A DNA stretch of 7,934 nt. Origin: Bacteriovoracaceae bacterium (GTDB taxonomy: Bacteria > Bdellovibrionota > Bacteriovoracia > Bacteriovoracales > Bacteriovoracaceae). Location: contig CANETG010000119.1 of the NCBI GenBank assembly GCA_947440875.1, forward strand, positions 1 to 7,934, read 5' to 3'. The notes under the pieces are model-generated. The model was not told the DNA's origin. It saw only the letters and a program-made list of their open reading frames with translations, and searched no databases. Shown piece by piece: positions 1 through 6,672 of the stretch; the stretch's first letter is position 1; each line of letters starts with the position of its first letter. A program made the position numbers and the translations under genes.

Positions 1-2
1 CA

Positions 3-485
3 ACGCTCTCTCAAGATATTAAAAATGGCAAAATTGGAAAGACCGAGCCACTCAATTTGAACGGAGTCGCTTTCAAGTACGGCAAATTCAGTCATTCCAA
101 ATGGTACCTCCAATATTCGTTGAAATATCTCATAAGCGAGCCTATCGGAAATGAGACCTATCGTTTTCTAGAGACCGGCTTTGGCGGCCTCTATACTTTG
201 ATCGAGACCGAAAGGCTGAGTCTCAATCTCGAGCTAGAGGCAAACCTCATCCCTCACAGCTTTTACGCTATCGGGGATGATTTTAGCGTCCATTCCTTCG
301 GTGCATCCGCAGCGGCTGGTCTTAATTTTCAAATTCAGCTGCACAGAAACTGGGCGCTGGAAACTTACGCTCAGTATAACTATCTTAAGTTTTTTGGGTT
401 CAGTCTTCGTGAGCCGTATGAGGATGTGTCCCCGACGCTTGCTGGACCCAGATTTGGTTTGGGTTTGATGTTTTCTTTTATTTAA
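3..485 (+). CDS. C-terminal part of a putative outer-membrane beta-barrel protein (5' truncated by window)
   Basis: The frame is open from the first bases of the window, so the gene starts upstream; about 160 codons are visible, ending in TAA at 483-485. I do not recognise a specific family. The visible part has alternating polar and aromatic/hydrophobic strands (for example WYLQYSLKYL, RLSLNLELEANL, GLNFQIQL, WALETYAQYNYLKF) separated by short turns rich in Gly, Asn and Asp. It finishes with a Gly-rich final strand, RFGLGLMFSFI, resembling an outer-membrane beta-signal, although the last residue is Ile and not the usual Phe or Trp. The inferred location is the outer membrane; the function is unknown. 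A TTG at 57 could serve as a start, but open coding upstream and the lack of a signal peptide there argue against it. The gene converges on the prepilin-like gene, 41 nt away. Confidence 0.5.
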   Translation, partial: TLSQDIKNGKIGKTEPLNLNGVAFKYGKFSHSKWYLQYSLKYLISEPIGNETYRFLETGFGGLYTLIETERLSLNLELEANLIPHSFYAIGDDFSVHSFGASAAAGLNFQIQLHRNWALETYAQYNYLKFFGFSLREPYEDVSPTLAGPRFGLGLMFSFI

Positions 486-526
486 GTCTCTGCCTTTTGC
501 TCAATTGGCCGGCCCAGGCAGTGATG
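486..526. other. Convergent intergenic gap
   Basis: Short gap between two convergent stop codons. It holds a weak inverted repeat, CTGCC (490-494) with GGCAG (517-521), enclosing the 8-bp palindrome GGCCGGCC (507-514). There is no T-tract on either side, so it is not a textbook intrinsic terminator; it might still fold as a weak shared stop signal. Confidence 0.3.
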
Positions 527-1399
527 CTAATCCAAATAGAGTTCACAGCAAGTAAATGTATCACCAGCACCCCAGTCACCACCGTTTGAGGTGATTTGGG
601 TAATGATTCTGCCAGCAGAGCATGTTGCTCCAGAGGTTGAAACGTTTTGGGTGACACAATTTCTGGTCTGGATTGTTCCTCCCAGATCTTTCCAGAGAGT
701 ACCGTTACAAAATTCCATCCGTTTACTAACGGAATTATATCTTTGGGAGCCCTCTTCAGCAGCTGAGCACAACGCCCCGGAGTTGCCGATTTTTATTTCA
801 CCGTTTACGTCAAGCGTGGAGGCGGGAATGGTAGTTCCCACGCCGACTCTTCCCGAATCGTAATAGATGTCAGTCCCCGAGCCTCGCTTCCAAATTTCAG
901 AAGCCCCGCCAGACAGAGCACGACACTTTTGGATGTTTCCTGAACCATCAAGCTCTACGTAGAGCCGAATTGGTTTTGAGATTGGATGACTAAGCTTTTT
1001 CCGATTGAATTCAATTCGCAGACAAGTTGTTTGGGTAGCTAGGGATACGTCGGGACAATTTGCAGTCAAATCATATTTGGAAATGAGGAGATTCGTGTTT
1101 CCGTTGAAACTTCCTACGGTCAATTTATCGACCCCCGCCTGCTTAATGACTGTCGCAGATCCCGTTGTTGGATTTTGTCCGAGGAAGGAAGCTGTACAAT
1201 CTGCTTCTACGGAAAGAATGGATGTGATTTCATTGGTCAGGTGAATGACATCGCTATCAGCGCTGAACTTGGCAGAAGACTTGGTCATCATTTTACTGAC
1301 TTCCATCACTCCCATAATGAGTCCTCCCAGAAGAGCAAGAGCGATGAGAACTTCCACTATTCCAAAACCGTTTTGAGATTTTTTCCAAAGGACCATCAT
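527..1399 (-). CDS. Type IV prepilin-like protein with C-terminal tail-fibre-like module
   Basis: A 290-aa protein with a type III (prepilin) signal: a short basic leader, then NG^FGIVEVLIALALLGG, with predicted prepilin-peptidase cleavage after Gly11, Phe12 as mature +1 and Glu16 as the conserved Glu+5, and a hydrophobic helix to about residue 32. This predicts inner-membrane insertion and assembly into a type IV pilus or type II secretion pseudopilus. Residues 50-165 form a Cys-containing globular region. Residues about 184-241 (VGVGTTIPASTLDVNG, then EEGSQRYNSVSKRMEFCNGTLWK) resemble repeats seen in phage tail-fibre and adhesin-type proteins. A further Cys-rich end (NGGDWGAGDTFTCCE) follows. 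Eleven Cys residues suggest disulphides outside the cytoplasm. The start ATG at 1399 is followed by a second ATG at 1396; GAGG at 1408-1405 lies 5 or 8 nt upstream, so either may be used. The ATG overlaps the deformylase stop (TAATG), implying coupled translation. The exact role, minor pilin or adhesin, is unknown. Confidence 0.8.
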   Translation of the reverse strand: MMVLWKKSQNGFGIVEVLIALALLGGLIMGVMEVSKMMTKSSAKFSADSDVIHLTNEITSILSVEADCTASFLGQNPTTGSATVIKQAGVDKLTVGSFNGNTNLLISKYDLTANCPDVSLATQTTCLRIEFNRKKLSHPISKPIRLYVELDGSGNIQKCRALSGGASEIWKRGSGTDIYYDSGRVGVGTTIPASTLDVNGEIKIGNSGALCSAAEEGSQRYNSVSKRMEFCNGTLWKDLGGTIQTRNCVTQNVSTSGATCSAGRIITQITSNGGDWGAGDTFTCCELYLD

Positions 1400-1965
1400 T
1401 ACATCCTCGGGCTTGCGAAATATTTTTCCCAGTTGAGCTCACCCATCATCTGATCCACAAGATCAACGATGAGCACACCATTGAGATGATCATACTCATG
1501 CTGAGAAATGATCGCCTTAAATCCCCCCATCTCTTGAGAGATGTATTCACCCTTGCGGTTAAAATACGAAAGATTGATTTTCTTAAAGCGCGGGACGGTG
1601 AGGGTGCGACCTGGAATCGAAAGACAGCCTTCGGAAGAATTCTTTGTACCGCCCTGCTCGATGTACTCAACTCTTGGGTTGATCACCACGGTGAGGGGAA
1701 CTCCGGGCCACGCCTCCATCACAAACATTCTGAGAGAGTGATTGACTTGCGGGGCAGCTAGACCCACGCCTCCCGCTTTTTTCATCGTGACAATCATGTC
1801 ATCCATCAATTGCTGCATCTCTGGTGAGGTGATCTCGGCTTGAGTCAGCTCCCGCCCTGTCAGACGGAGAACCGGATTCCCAAGAGTGATGATGGGGAGG
1901 TTTCTGCCTTCTGCGTAAGAGGAGAAGGACACAAGAAGAGACAAAATAATGAGAATTGTTTTCAT
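1399..1965 (-). CDS. def: Peptide deformylase with N-terminal signal peptide (probably exported)
   Basis: A 188-aa metalloprotein of the PDF family, which removes the formyl group from N-terminal formyl-Met. All three family motifs are intact: GVGLAAPQ (66-73), EGCLS (112-116) and QHEYDH (155-160). This gives metal ligands Cys114, His156 and His160 and catalytic Glu157. The usual PDF N-terminus aligns from about residue 23 (LPIITLGNPVLR). Before it sits an extra segment, MKTILIILSLLVSFSSYA, with a Lys, a hydrophobic core and a Sec-type cleavage site at Ala18/Glu19; there is no lipobox Cys. No start codon lies between this segment and the PDF core, so the extension belongs to the protein. I infer a periplasmic or secreted enzyme. 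It is first in a two-gene unit with the prepilin-like gene and has no fmt neighbour. A clear Shine-Dalgarno is not seen before the ATG at 1965. Confidence 0.92.
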   Translation of the reverse strand: MKTILIILSLLVSFSSYAEGRNLPIITLGNPVLRLTGRELTQAEITSPEMQQLMDDMIVTMKKAGGVGLAAPQVNHSLRMFVMEAWPGVPLTVVINPRVEYIEQGGTKNSSEGCLSIPGRTLTVPRFKKINLSYFNRKGEYISQEMGGFKAIISQHEYDHLNGVLIVDLVDQMMGELNWEKYFASPRM

Positions 1966-2018
1966 AGCAAGTATTGAACCTTAGGAGAGAGGAAAACTCA
2001 ACTACCATAATGTTTCTT

Positions 2019-2038
2019 CAAAATACGTCATAATTTTG
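2019..2038. repeat. 20-bp inverted repeat, candidate operator
   Basis: CAAAAT-ACGTCATA-ATTTTG is a perfect 6-bp inverted repeat with an 8-bp centre, placed in the middle of the divergent region and 70 bp before the mmsA start. Size and position suit a dimeric transcription factor site. AT-rich arms of this length can arise by chance. Confidence 0.3.
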
Positions 2039-2096
2039 CGTGGCGCAGTTCCCAATCATTGACCATTTGTATTAGCGTTATCCTTTACCTTTTCAC

Positions 2097-2100
2097 GAGG
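2097..2100 (+). promoter_or_regulatory. Ribosome binding site deciding the mmsA start
   Basis: GAGG lies 8 nt before the ATG at 2109 and only 2 nt before an in-frame TTG at 2103. The spacing therefore supports the ATG as the start. Confidence 0.7.
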
Positions 2101-2108
2101 AATTGCGT

Positions 2109-3584
2109 ATGTCAGTGAAGCTCCCAGAAGAAGTGATTTCTTGTTCCAATTTTATTAACGGAGAGTGGGTTCGTGGTGAGAGCAGCACTCTGGATGTCGT
2201 TTCTCCTTATAATGGAAAAAAAATAGGCGCTGTGACTTTGCCGTCTCAGATGCAAATCCAGCACGCGATTGCCGCGGCAGAAAAAGCGCAAGTCCTTTGG
2301 GCCGCGACTCCGATGAAAGAAAGATCACAGGTCCTGTTTCATTTGAGAGCAATTCTCATGCGTGACATGGAAGAGATCTCCCACTTAAAAGCTGCCGAGA
2401 GTGGAAAAACTTTTAACGAAGGCCGCGCAGGCCTCATGAAAGGAATCGAAGTTCTTGAGTACGCCCTCTCTCTTCAGAATATTGATGTCGGTGGGAAGCT
2501 CGAAGTTTCTCGCGGTGTGAATTGTGAGTACCGTCGTAATCCTTTGGGAGTCGTCGCAAACATCACTCCGTTTAATTTTCCAGCAATGGTTCCGATGTGG
2601 ACGATTCCTATTAACATTGCACTCGGAAACGCTTACGTTTGGAAGCCATCGGAAAAAACTCCGCTTACCTCAATGAAAATAGCCAACGCGTTTCATGAAG
2701 CGGGATTACCGAAAGGGCTCTTGACTGTTCTTCAGGGTGGAGCCGATACCGTTAATGCCATCATCGATCATCCGGGAGTCAAGGCAATAGGTTTCGTTGG
2801 TTCCACTAAAGTCGCAAAACTCGTTTACACGCGTGCCACAGCACTAGGAAAACGCGCACTCTGTTTGGGTGGGGCCAAAAATCACATCGTTCTCCTCCCG
2901 GACGCGACTCCTGAAATCGCGGGCCCGGGGATTTCAGATTCCTTCACCGGATGCGCGGGCCAAAGATGTATGGCGGCCTCAGTTCTTCTTGCCGTGGGAG
3001 ACGTGGAAAAAAGTATCGCAAAAATTTTGGAACGGGCCTCATCGATGAAACTCGGCACAGAGATGGGTGCCCTCATCACAAAAGCGCAGCGAGATTTTCT
3101 CGTAGAAAGTATTTCTCGCGCGGAAGCTCTTGGGGCCCGCGTTCTTCTTGATGGAAGGAAAGTTCCCCCTCCAGCTGGAATGGAAAAAGGAAACTGGTTA
3201 GCACCAACGATCCTTGATTACGTTCAGCCAGGGACGGAAGCCGCAACAGTTGAACTTTTCGGCCCAATTCTTTCGATCGTCCGATGCCAAGACGTGACGG
3301 AAGCCATTCAGATTCAAAATTCATCGGACTACGGCAACGCTTGTTCAGTATTCACGAATTCTGGGGCCATGGCCGAAAGAGTGAGCCGTGAAGCCAAGGC
3401 CGGCATGATCGGAATTAACGTGGGTGTTCCCGTTCCCCGTGAGCCGTTCTCATTCGGGGGAATCGCTGCTTCGAAATTTGGTTCTGGTGATATCACGGGT
3501 GAGCATTCCTTAAACTTCTGGTCGGACATTCGTAAGGTCACGACGAAGTGGGAAAAACAGAATGACAATAATTGGATGTCTTAA
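2109..3584 (+). CDS. mmsA: CoA-acylating methylmalonate/malonate-semialdehyde dehydrogenase
   Basis: A 491-aa aldehyde dehydrogenase of the MMSDH class, of normal length (about 490-500). This class converts methylmalonate or malonate semialdehyde, NAD+ and CoA to propionyl-CoA or acetyl-CoA plus CO2 in the cytoplasm. Class marks are: PFNFPAMVPMW (154-164) in the NAD-binding domain; KPSEKTP (179-185); GFVGSTKVA (228-236); LGGAKNH (253-259), where general ALDHs carry a catalytic Glu; GCAGQRCM (281-288) with catalytic Cys287; and NVGVPVPREPFSFGG (437-451). It is first in the operon with URC1, URC4, upp and udk; the next start is 8 nt away. No valine-catabolism or inositol genes (the usual mmsA or iolA partners) are seen, so I infer malonate semialdehyde from uracil breakdown as the likely substrate. 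An acylating dehydrogenase for another C3 aldehyde is the alternative. Confidence 0.88.
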   Translation: MSVKLPEEVISCSNFINGEWVRGESSTLDVVSPYNGKKIGAVTLPSQMQIQHAIAAAEKAQVLWAATPMKERSQVLFHLRAILMRDMEEISHLKAAESGKTFNEGRAGLMKGIEVLEYALSLQNIDVGGKLEVSRGVNCEYRRNPLGVVANITPFNFPAMVPMWTIPINIALGNAYVWKPSEKTPLTSMKIANAFHEAGLPKGLLTVLQGGADTVNAIIDHPGVKAIGFVGSTKVAKLVYTRATALGKRALCLGGAKNHIVLLPDATPEIAGPGISDSFTGCAGQRCMAASVLLAVGDVEKSIAKILERASSMKLGTEMGALITKAQRDFLVESISRAEALGARVLLDGRKVPPPAGMEKGNWLAPTILDYVQPGTEAATVELFGPILSIVRCQDVTEAIQIQNSSDYGNACSVFTNSGAMAERVSREAKAGMIGINVGVPVPREPFSFGGIAASKFGSGDITGEHSLNFWSDIRKVTTKWEKQNDNNWMS

Positions 3585-3588
3585 GGAG
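3583..3588 (+). promoter_or_regulatory. Ribosome binding site of URC1
   Basis: AAGGAG overlaps the mmsA stop codon (TAA 3582-3584) and lies 4 nt before the ATG at 3593. It shows that the ATG, not the upstream in-frame TTG at 3572 inside mmsA, starts URC1. Confidence 0.75.
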
Positions 3589-3592
3589 ATAT

Positions 3593-4855
3593 ATGACGAC
3601 GAAGTTTGATGACAAAAGAGCAGAGCACGTAGTTCTTGCCACACATGCCACTCTAAAATATCCAGAATCACTTCCCCTTGATTGGGGGAATAAAGATCCC
3701 ATGAAAAGAGGCGCCGTCGTTGCGACTCAAACAAATCCGAGAGCAAGAAACTCCATCGGAACGCACTCTGGTTCTTACACCGTGTACAGAGCACTCTCGA
3801 TGGCGTCGGGAAAATACTCTCCGACGCACAAGCCGGATCTTCACAATACGCATTCGCCTGTGAAAATTGGCCCTTATCCTTCGTGGTTTGATGAGACAAA
3901 AATTGTTTCAATTGATCCCTGGGGACTTGATCCTTCGTCGAATTTCAAGGACCTTTTTGACAAGGGCTATGACATTCGTCCGTCCATCGCCGTCACTCAG
4001 GCGCACCTTCAGATTCCAGAAATCCACGACGCCATTCGTGCGGGCCGGATTAAGCCCGATGGAAAACTCATCCTCGATAACATGGACATTAAAGTGACGA
4101 AAGTGGCGATCGAGCCCGTATGGTTTCTTCCCGGAATGGCAAAGCGTTTGAAAGTGGAAGAGGGTGTTCTTCGCCGGATTCTTTTCCAGGAATCAGGCGG
4201 AATGTTTCCGGAGCTCATCACGCGTCCGGATTTAAAAGTGTGGCTCCCACCGATTGGTTCAACCACCGTTTATATTTTTGGTAATCCACAGGATCTTTCG
4301 AACTCAAACATCGAACTCACTTGCCGCGTTCACGATGAGTGTAACGGCTCAGACGTGTTTGGTTCTGATATTTGTACTTGCCGTCCGTATCTCATGTACG
4401 GCATTGAGCACGCGGCCGCCACTGCCCAAAAAGGCGGAGTGGGTCTCGTTGCTTATTACCGGAAAGAGGGTCGTGCGCTCGGTGAAGTCACCAAGTTTCT
4501 CGTCTACAACGCCCGTAAACGGCAAGTCGGTGGAGATTCTGCGGCGACTTATTTTAAGCGCACAGAATGTGTCGCTGGTGTCGAGGACGCGCGCTTTCAG
4601 GAATTCATGCCTGACGTTCTTCATTTTTTTGGGATCACAAAAATTCACAATCTCCATTCGATGTCGAACATGAAGCACGACGCGATCACAAGCTCTGGGA
4701 TCGAAGTGGTGAATCGTATTTCGATTCCGGATTCACTTATTCCAAAAGATGCTCAGGTAGAAATGGAGGCCAAGAAAGCTGCCGGTTACTTCACCAATGA
4801 TGAAGTGAAAAAAGGTGATGAGCTTGCCAAAGTGAAGGGCAGAGATATCACATGA
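3593..4855 (+). CDS. URC1: URC1-type GTP cyclohydrolase II-like protein of uracil catabolism
   Basis: A 420-aa protein with a roughly 220-residue N-terminal part absent from ordinary RibA, followed by a GTP cyclohydrolase II fold. The zinc site is intact: Cys250, then ten residues, then Cys261-Thr-Cys263, in RVHDECNGSDVFGSDICTC. YYRKEGRALGEVTKF (288-302) matches the YHRQEGRNIG catalytic segment of RibA. Where RibA has the NNPKK nucleotide-binding motif, this protein has SMSNMKHDAI (356-365), typical of the URC1 branch. In Lachancea kluyveri URC1 is genetically required for uracil use, together with URC4 and UPRT. The likely step is opening of the pyrimidine ring of a uracil nucleotide; I infer this, and the exact chemistry cannot be read here. 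No rib genes are adjacent, which argues against riboflavin synthesis. The gene overlaps URC4 by 4 nt (ATGA). Confidence 0.9.
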   Translation: MTTKFDDKRAEHVVLATHATLKYPESLPLDWGNKDPMKRGAVVATQTNPRARNSIGTHSGSYTVYRALSMASGKYSPTHKPDLHNTHSPVKIGPYPSWFDETKIVSIDPWGLDPSSNFKDLFDKGYDIRPSIAVTQAHLQIPEIHDAIRAGRIKPDGKLILDNMDIKVTKVAIEPVWFLPGMAKRLKVEEGVLRRILFQESGGMFPELITRPDLKVWLPPIGSTTVYIFGNPQDLSNSNIELTCRVHDECNGSDVFGSDICTCRPYLMYGIEHAAATAQKGGVGLVAYYRKEGRALGEVTKFLVYNARKRQVGGDSAATYFKRTECVAGVEDARFQEFMPDVLHFFGITKIHNLHSMSNMKHDAITSSGIEVVNRISIPDSLIPKDAQVEMEAKKAAGYFTNDEVKKGDELAKVKGRDIT

Positions 4856-6036
4856 GTACAGATCTAAATTACATCCTGTCTCCAAAGTGCATCCGCGATG
4901 GGGCGAGTCAAGTTTTTGAGCACACCAAAAAAGGTCACGGTCATTTCCGTTTTCACGAGGAGAAATTCTCTCCGACAGTTGATTACGTCATGGAAACAAT
5001 TCGCCAGAATTATCCTGATCTCAAAATTCCTTTTCACTCGCGATGGGGACATTTTCGCCCAGGTGGAGTGGACCGCTCGAAGTGGTTGACGGCTAAAATC
5101 GAATCCGCAGGTGCGCTCGAGAAAGCACGGATCATGTGGGATCTCGTCATTCCCTCTGTTCTTCTTGATGCGGGAGCAGGGAAAGAGTGGAAGTACTCAG
5201 AAAAAGAAACGAATAAGAATTACGACCGATCAGAAGGTTTGGGAGTGGCGAGCTATCATCTTTTTATGTCGGGTGCTTTTTCCTCTGATGGTAGAAGTCT
5301 AAGGTCGGATGTGTCGGCCCTCCGGGCATTTAGTGTTGCTAAGCTTAATGAGGCCTTTCAAGTGTCTGCAGCAAATCCTTTGGTCGGTGTTGAAGGACGA
5401 GTAAAACTCATTCAGAATTTAGGCAAGGCGTGCGAAGATAAAACATATTTCGAAGACGGTCGTCCGGGAAATCTCATTGATTATCTGATTGAGAAATACG
5501 GACAAACGATTCCGGCTGAAGGTCTTCTTCGTGCTGTTCTCGATGCCCTAGGGCCCATCTGGCCAGGTCGCGAGACGATGAACGGGGTAAATCTGGGTGA
5601 CGTGTGGAAACACTCGAAACTTGATCTCATTGCCTTTCATAAACTTTCCCAGTGGATGACGTATTCCTTAGTCGAACCACTCGAAGAAGCTGGGCTCATC
5701 GTAACGGGTGCCGAAGGTCTCACGGGACTCGCTGAATATCGAAACGGTGGTCTTCTGATTGATTCGGGACTGATATCTTTTTCAAACCCTGATGAAGGAA
5801 AACAGTCCTGGCGTCCGGAGAGTGATCTCATCATCGAGTGGCGCGCACTCACGGTTTATCTCCTCGATAAAATCGGAGAAGAAGTACAGAAGCGCCTCGG
5901 GAAAACGCCCGCAGAATTTCCACTCGCTAAAGTCCTCGAAGGAGGAACGTGGTGGGCCGGAAGAAGAATTGCCAAAGAAAAAAGACCCGGGGGAGAGCCT
6001 CCGATGAATATCATTAGTGACGGAACTGTTTTCTAA
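4852..6036 (+). CDS. URC4: URC4 / DUF1688 uracil catabolism protein
   Basis: A 394-aa soluble protein recognised as DUF1688 (URC4). Conserved marks are IPFHSRWGHF (59-68) with GGVDR (71-75), EDGRPGNLIDYL in the middle, GLTGLAEYRNGGLLIDSG, EWRALTVYLLDKI (329-341), GGTWWAGRR (364-372) and the C-terminal PPMNIISDGTVF, which match the family pattern to the last residue, so it looks full length. No signal peptide or membrane span is present. In yeast URC4 is needed along with URC1 and UPRT for growth on uracil; its biochemical step is not defined by sequence. The start ATG overlaps the URC1 stop (ATGA) and has only a distant AAGGG (4835-4839), so translation is probably coupled to URC1, suggesting equal production and perhaps a shared complex. 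Confidence 0.88.
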   Translation: MSTDLNYILSPKCIRDGASQVFEHTKKGHGHFRFHEEKFSPTVDYVMETIRQNYPDLKIPFHSRWGHFRPGGVDRSKWLTAKIESAGALEKARIMWDLVIPSVLLDAGAGKEWKYSEKETNKNYDRSEGLGVASYHLFMSGAFSSDGRSLRSDVSALRAFSVAKLNEAFQVSAANPLVGVEGRVKLIQNLGKACEDKTYFEDGRPGNLIDYLIEKYGQTIPAEGLLRAVLDALGPIWPGRETMNGVNLGDVWKHSKLDLIAFHKLSQWMTYSLVEPLEEAGLIVTGAEGLTGLAEYRNGGLLIDSGLISFSNPDEGKQSWRPESDLIIEWRALTVYLLDKIGEEVQKRLGKTPAEFPLAKVLEGGTWWAGRRIAKEKRPGGEPPMNIISDGTVF

Positions 6037-6048
6037 ATAGGGGCGCAT

Positions 6049-6672
6049 ATGCTTAAAGTTTTAAATCATCCACTTCTCGAACATAAACTTGGTCACCTTC
6101 GGGACAAGAATACCAATACGAGCGACTTCAGAAATCTCATGACAGAAATTGCGAAGTCTCTTACCTACGAAGCCATGAGAGACTGGACGGATACTGATCT
6201 TGTGGAAGTGGAAACACCGTTGGCTAAAACGCATGTCACTCGGATTATGAATCCACCAATAGCTGTTGCGATTCTTCGCGCCGGTAATGGAATGCTCGAT
6301 GGCGTTCTTTCGATGATTCCCGTCGCCTCGGCCGGATTCATCGGAATCTACCGTGATAAATTTATCCAGAATACGGTCGAGTATTATTTCAAACTCCCGG
6401 CCAAGCCTGAGGGGAGAACAATCCTTCTTTGTGATCCATTGATTGCCACAGCGGATACCATGGTCGCGGCGATCGACCGCCTGAAAAGCTATCATGTCGG
6501 AAAGATTAAGGTCCTCTCGCTTCTTATTTCAGACCACGCCGTGAAAAGATTGGAGCACTTTCACCCGGACGTCGAAATTTATGCTATCAACGTGGAAAAA
6601 GAAATGACCGAGAACGGCTACCTCGTTCCGGGTTTAGGAGATGCTGGTGACAGGCTCTACCAGACCAAATAA
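6049..6672 (+). CDS. upp: Uracil phosphoribosyltransferase
   Basis: A 207-aa cytoplasmic enzyme, the usual UPRT length, that makes UMP from uracil and PRPP. Family features run in order: HPLLEHKLGHLRD (7-19), LTYEA (38-42), ILRAGNGMLDG (75-85), the PRPP loop CDPLIATADTM (128-138), HPDVEIYA (172-179) and the uracil-binding GLGDAGDR (195-202). The PRPP loop reads ATADT where most bacterial UPRTs read ATGGS, a possible class mark or kinetic change. AGGGG (6039-6043) sits 5 nt before the ATG. In yeast the URC pathway needs UPRT, so this copy is probably the entry step of the operon pathway rather than only salvage. The udk gene begins inside its 3' end. Confidence 0.93.
   Translation: MLKVLNHPLLEHKLGHLRDKNTNTSDFRNLMTEIAKSLTYEAMRDWTDTDLVEVETPLAKTHVTRIMNPPIAVAILRAGNGMLDGVLSMIPVASAGFIGIYRDKFIQNTVEYYFKLPAKPEGRTILLCDPLIATADTMVAAIDRLKSYHVGKIKVLSLLISDHAVKRLEHFHPDVEIYAINVEKEMTENGYLVPGLGDAGDRLYQTK
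6636..6640 (+). promoter_or_regulatory. Ribosome binding site of udk, inside upp
   Basis: AGGAG lies within the conserved upp codons for GLGD. It is directly against ATG 6641 (no spacer) but exactly 6 nt from GTG 6647, which favours GTG as the udk start. Confidence 0.6.

Larger units (their letters stand above)
1966..2108. promoter_or_regulatory. Divergent control region between def and the mmsA operon
   Basis: This 143-bp gap must hold promoters for both directions. I see a 6-bp perfect inverted repeat, CAAAAT (2019-2024) and ATTTTG (2033-2038), around an 8-bp centre, and a TGCG-N3-CGCA repeat at 2037-2047. Toward mmsA there is a TTGACC (2059-2064) and a TATCCT (2079-2084), but their 14-bp spacing is too short for a good sigma70 promoter. 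Toward def only weak matches are present. The layout suggests operator-controlled divergent transcription but does not prove it. Confidence 0.4.

Noticed and set aside
490..521. Intrinsic terminator between the convergent genes
   Set aside because: Arms of only 5 bp, a loop of 22 nt and no T-tract on either strand.
1175..1453. Open frame on the plus strand across the prepilin-like and deformylase genes
   Set aside because: No ribosome site and no recognisable protein; it is antisense to two well-supported genes.
2059..2084. Sigma70 promoter TTGACC / TATCCT before mmsA
   Set aside because: Spacing is only 14 bp and the -10 is weak, so it is mentioned in the control region but not called as a promoter.
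2103..2108. TTG start for mmsA
   Set aside because: Only 2 nt from the GAGG ribosome site, while the ATG at 2109 is at the proper 8 nt.
3593..4855. Ordinary riboflavin-pathway ribA
   Set aside because: The long N-terminal half, the SNMKHD replacement of the RibA NNPKK motif, and the URC4, upp and udk neighbours fit URC1; no rib genes are present.
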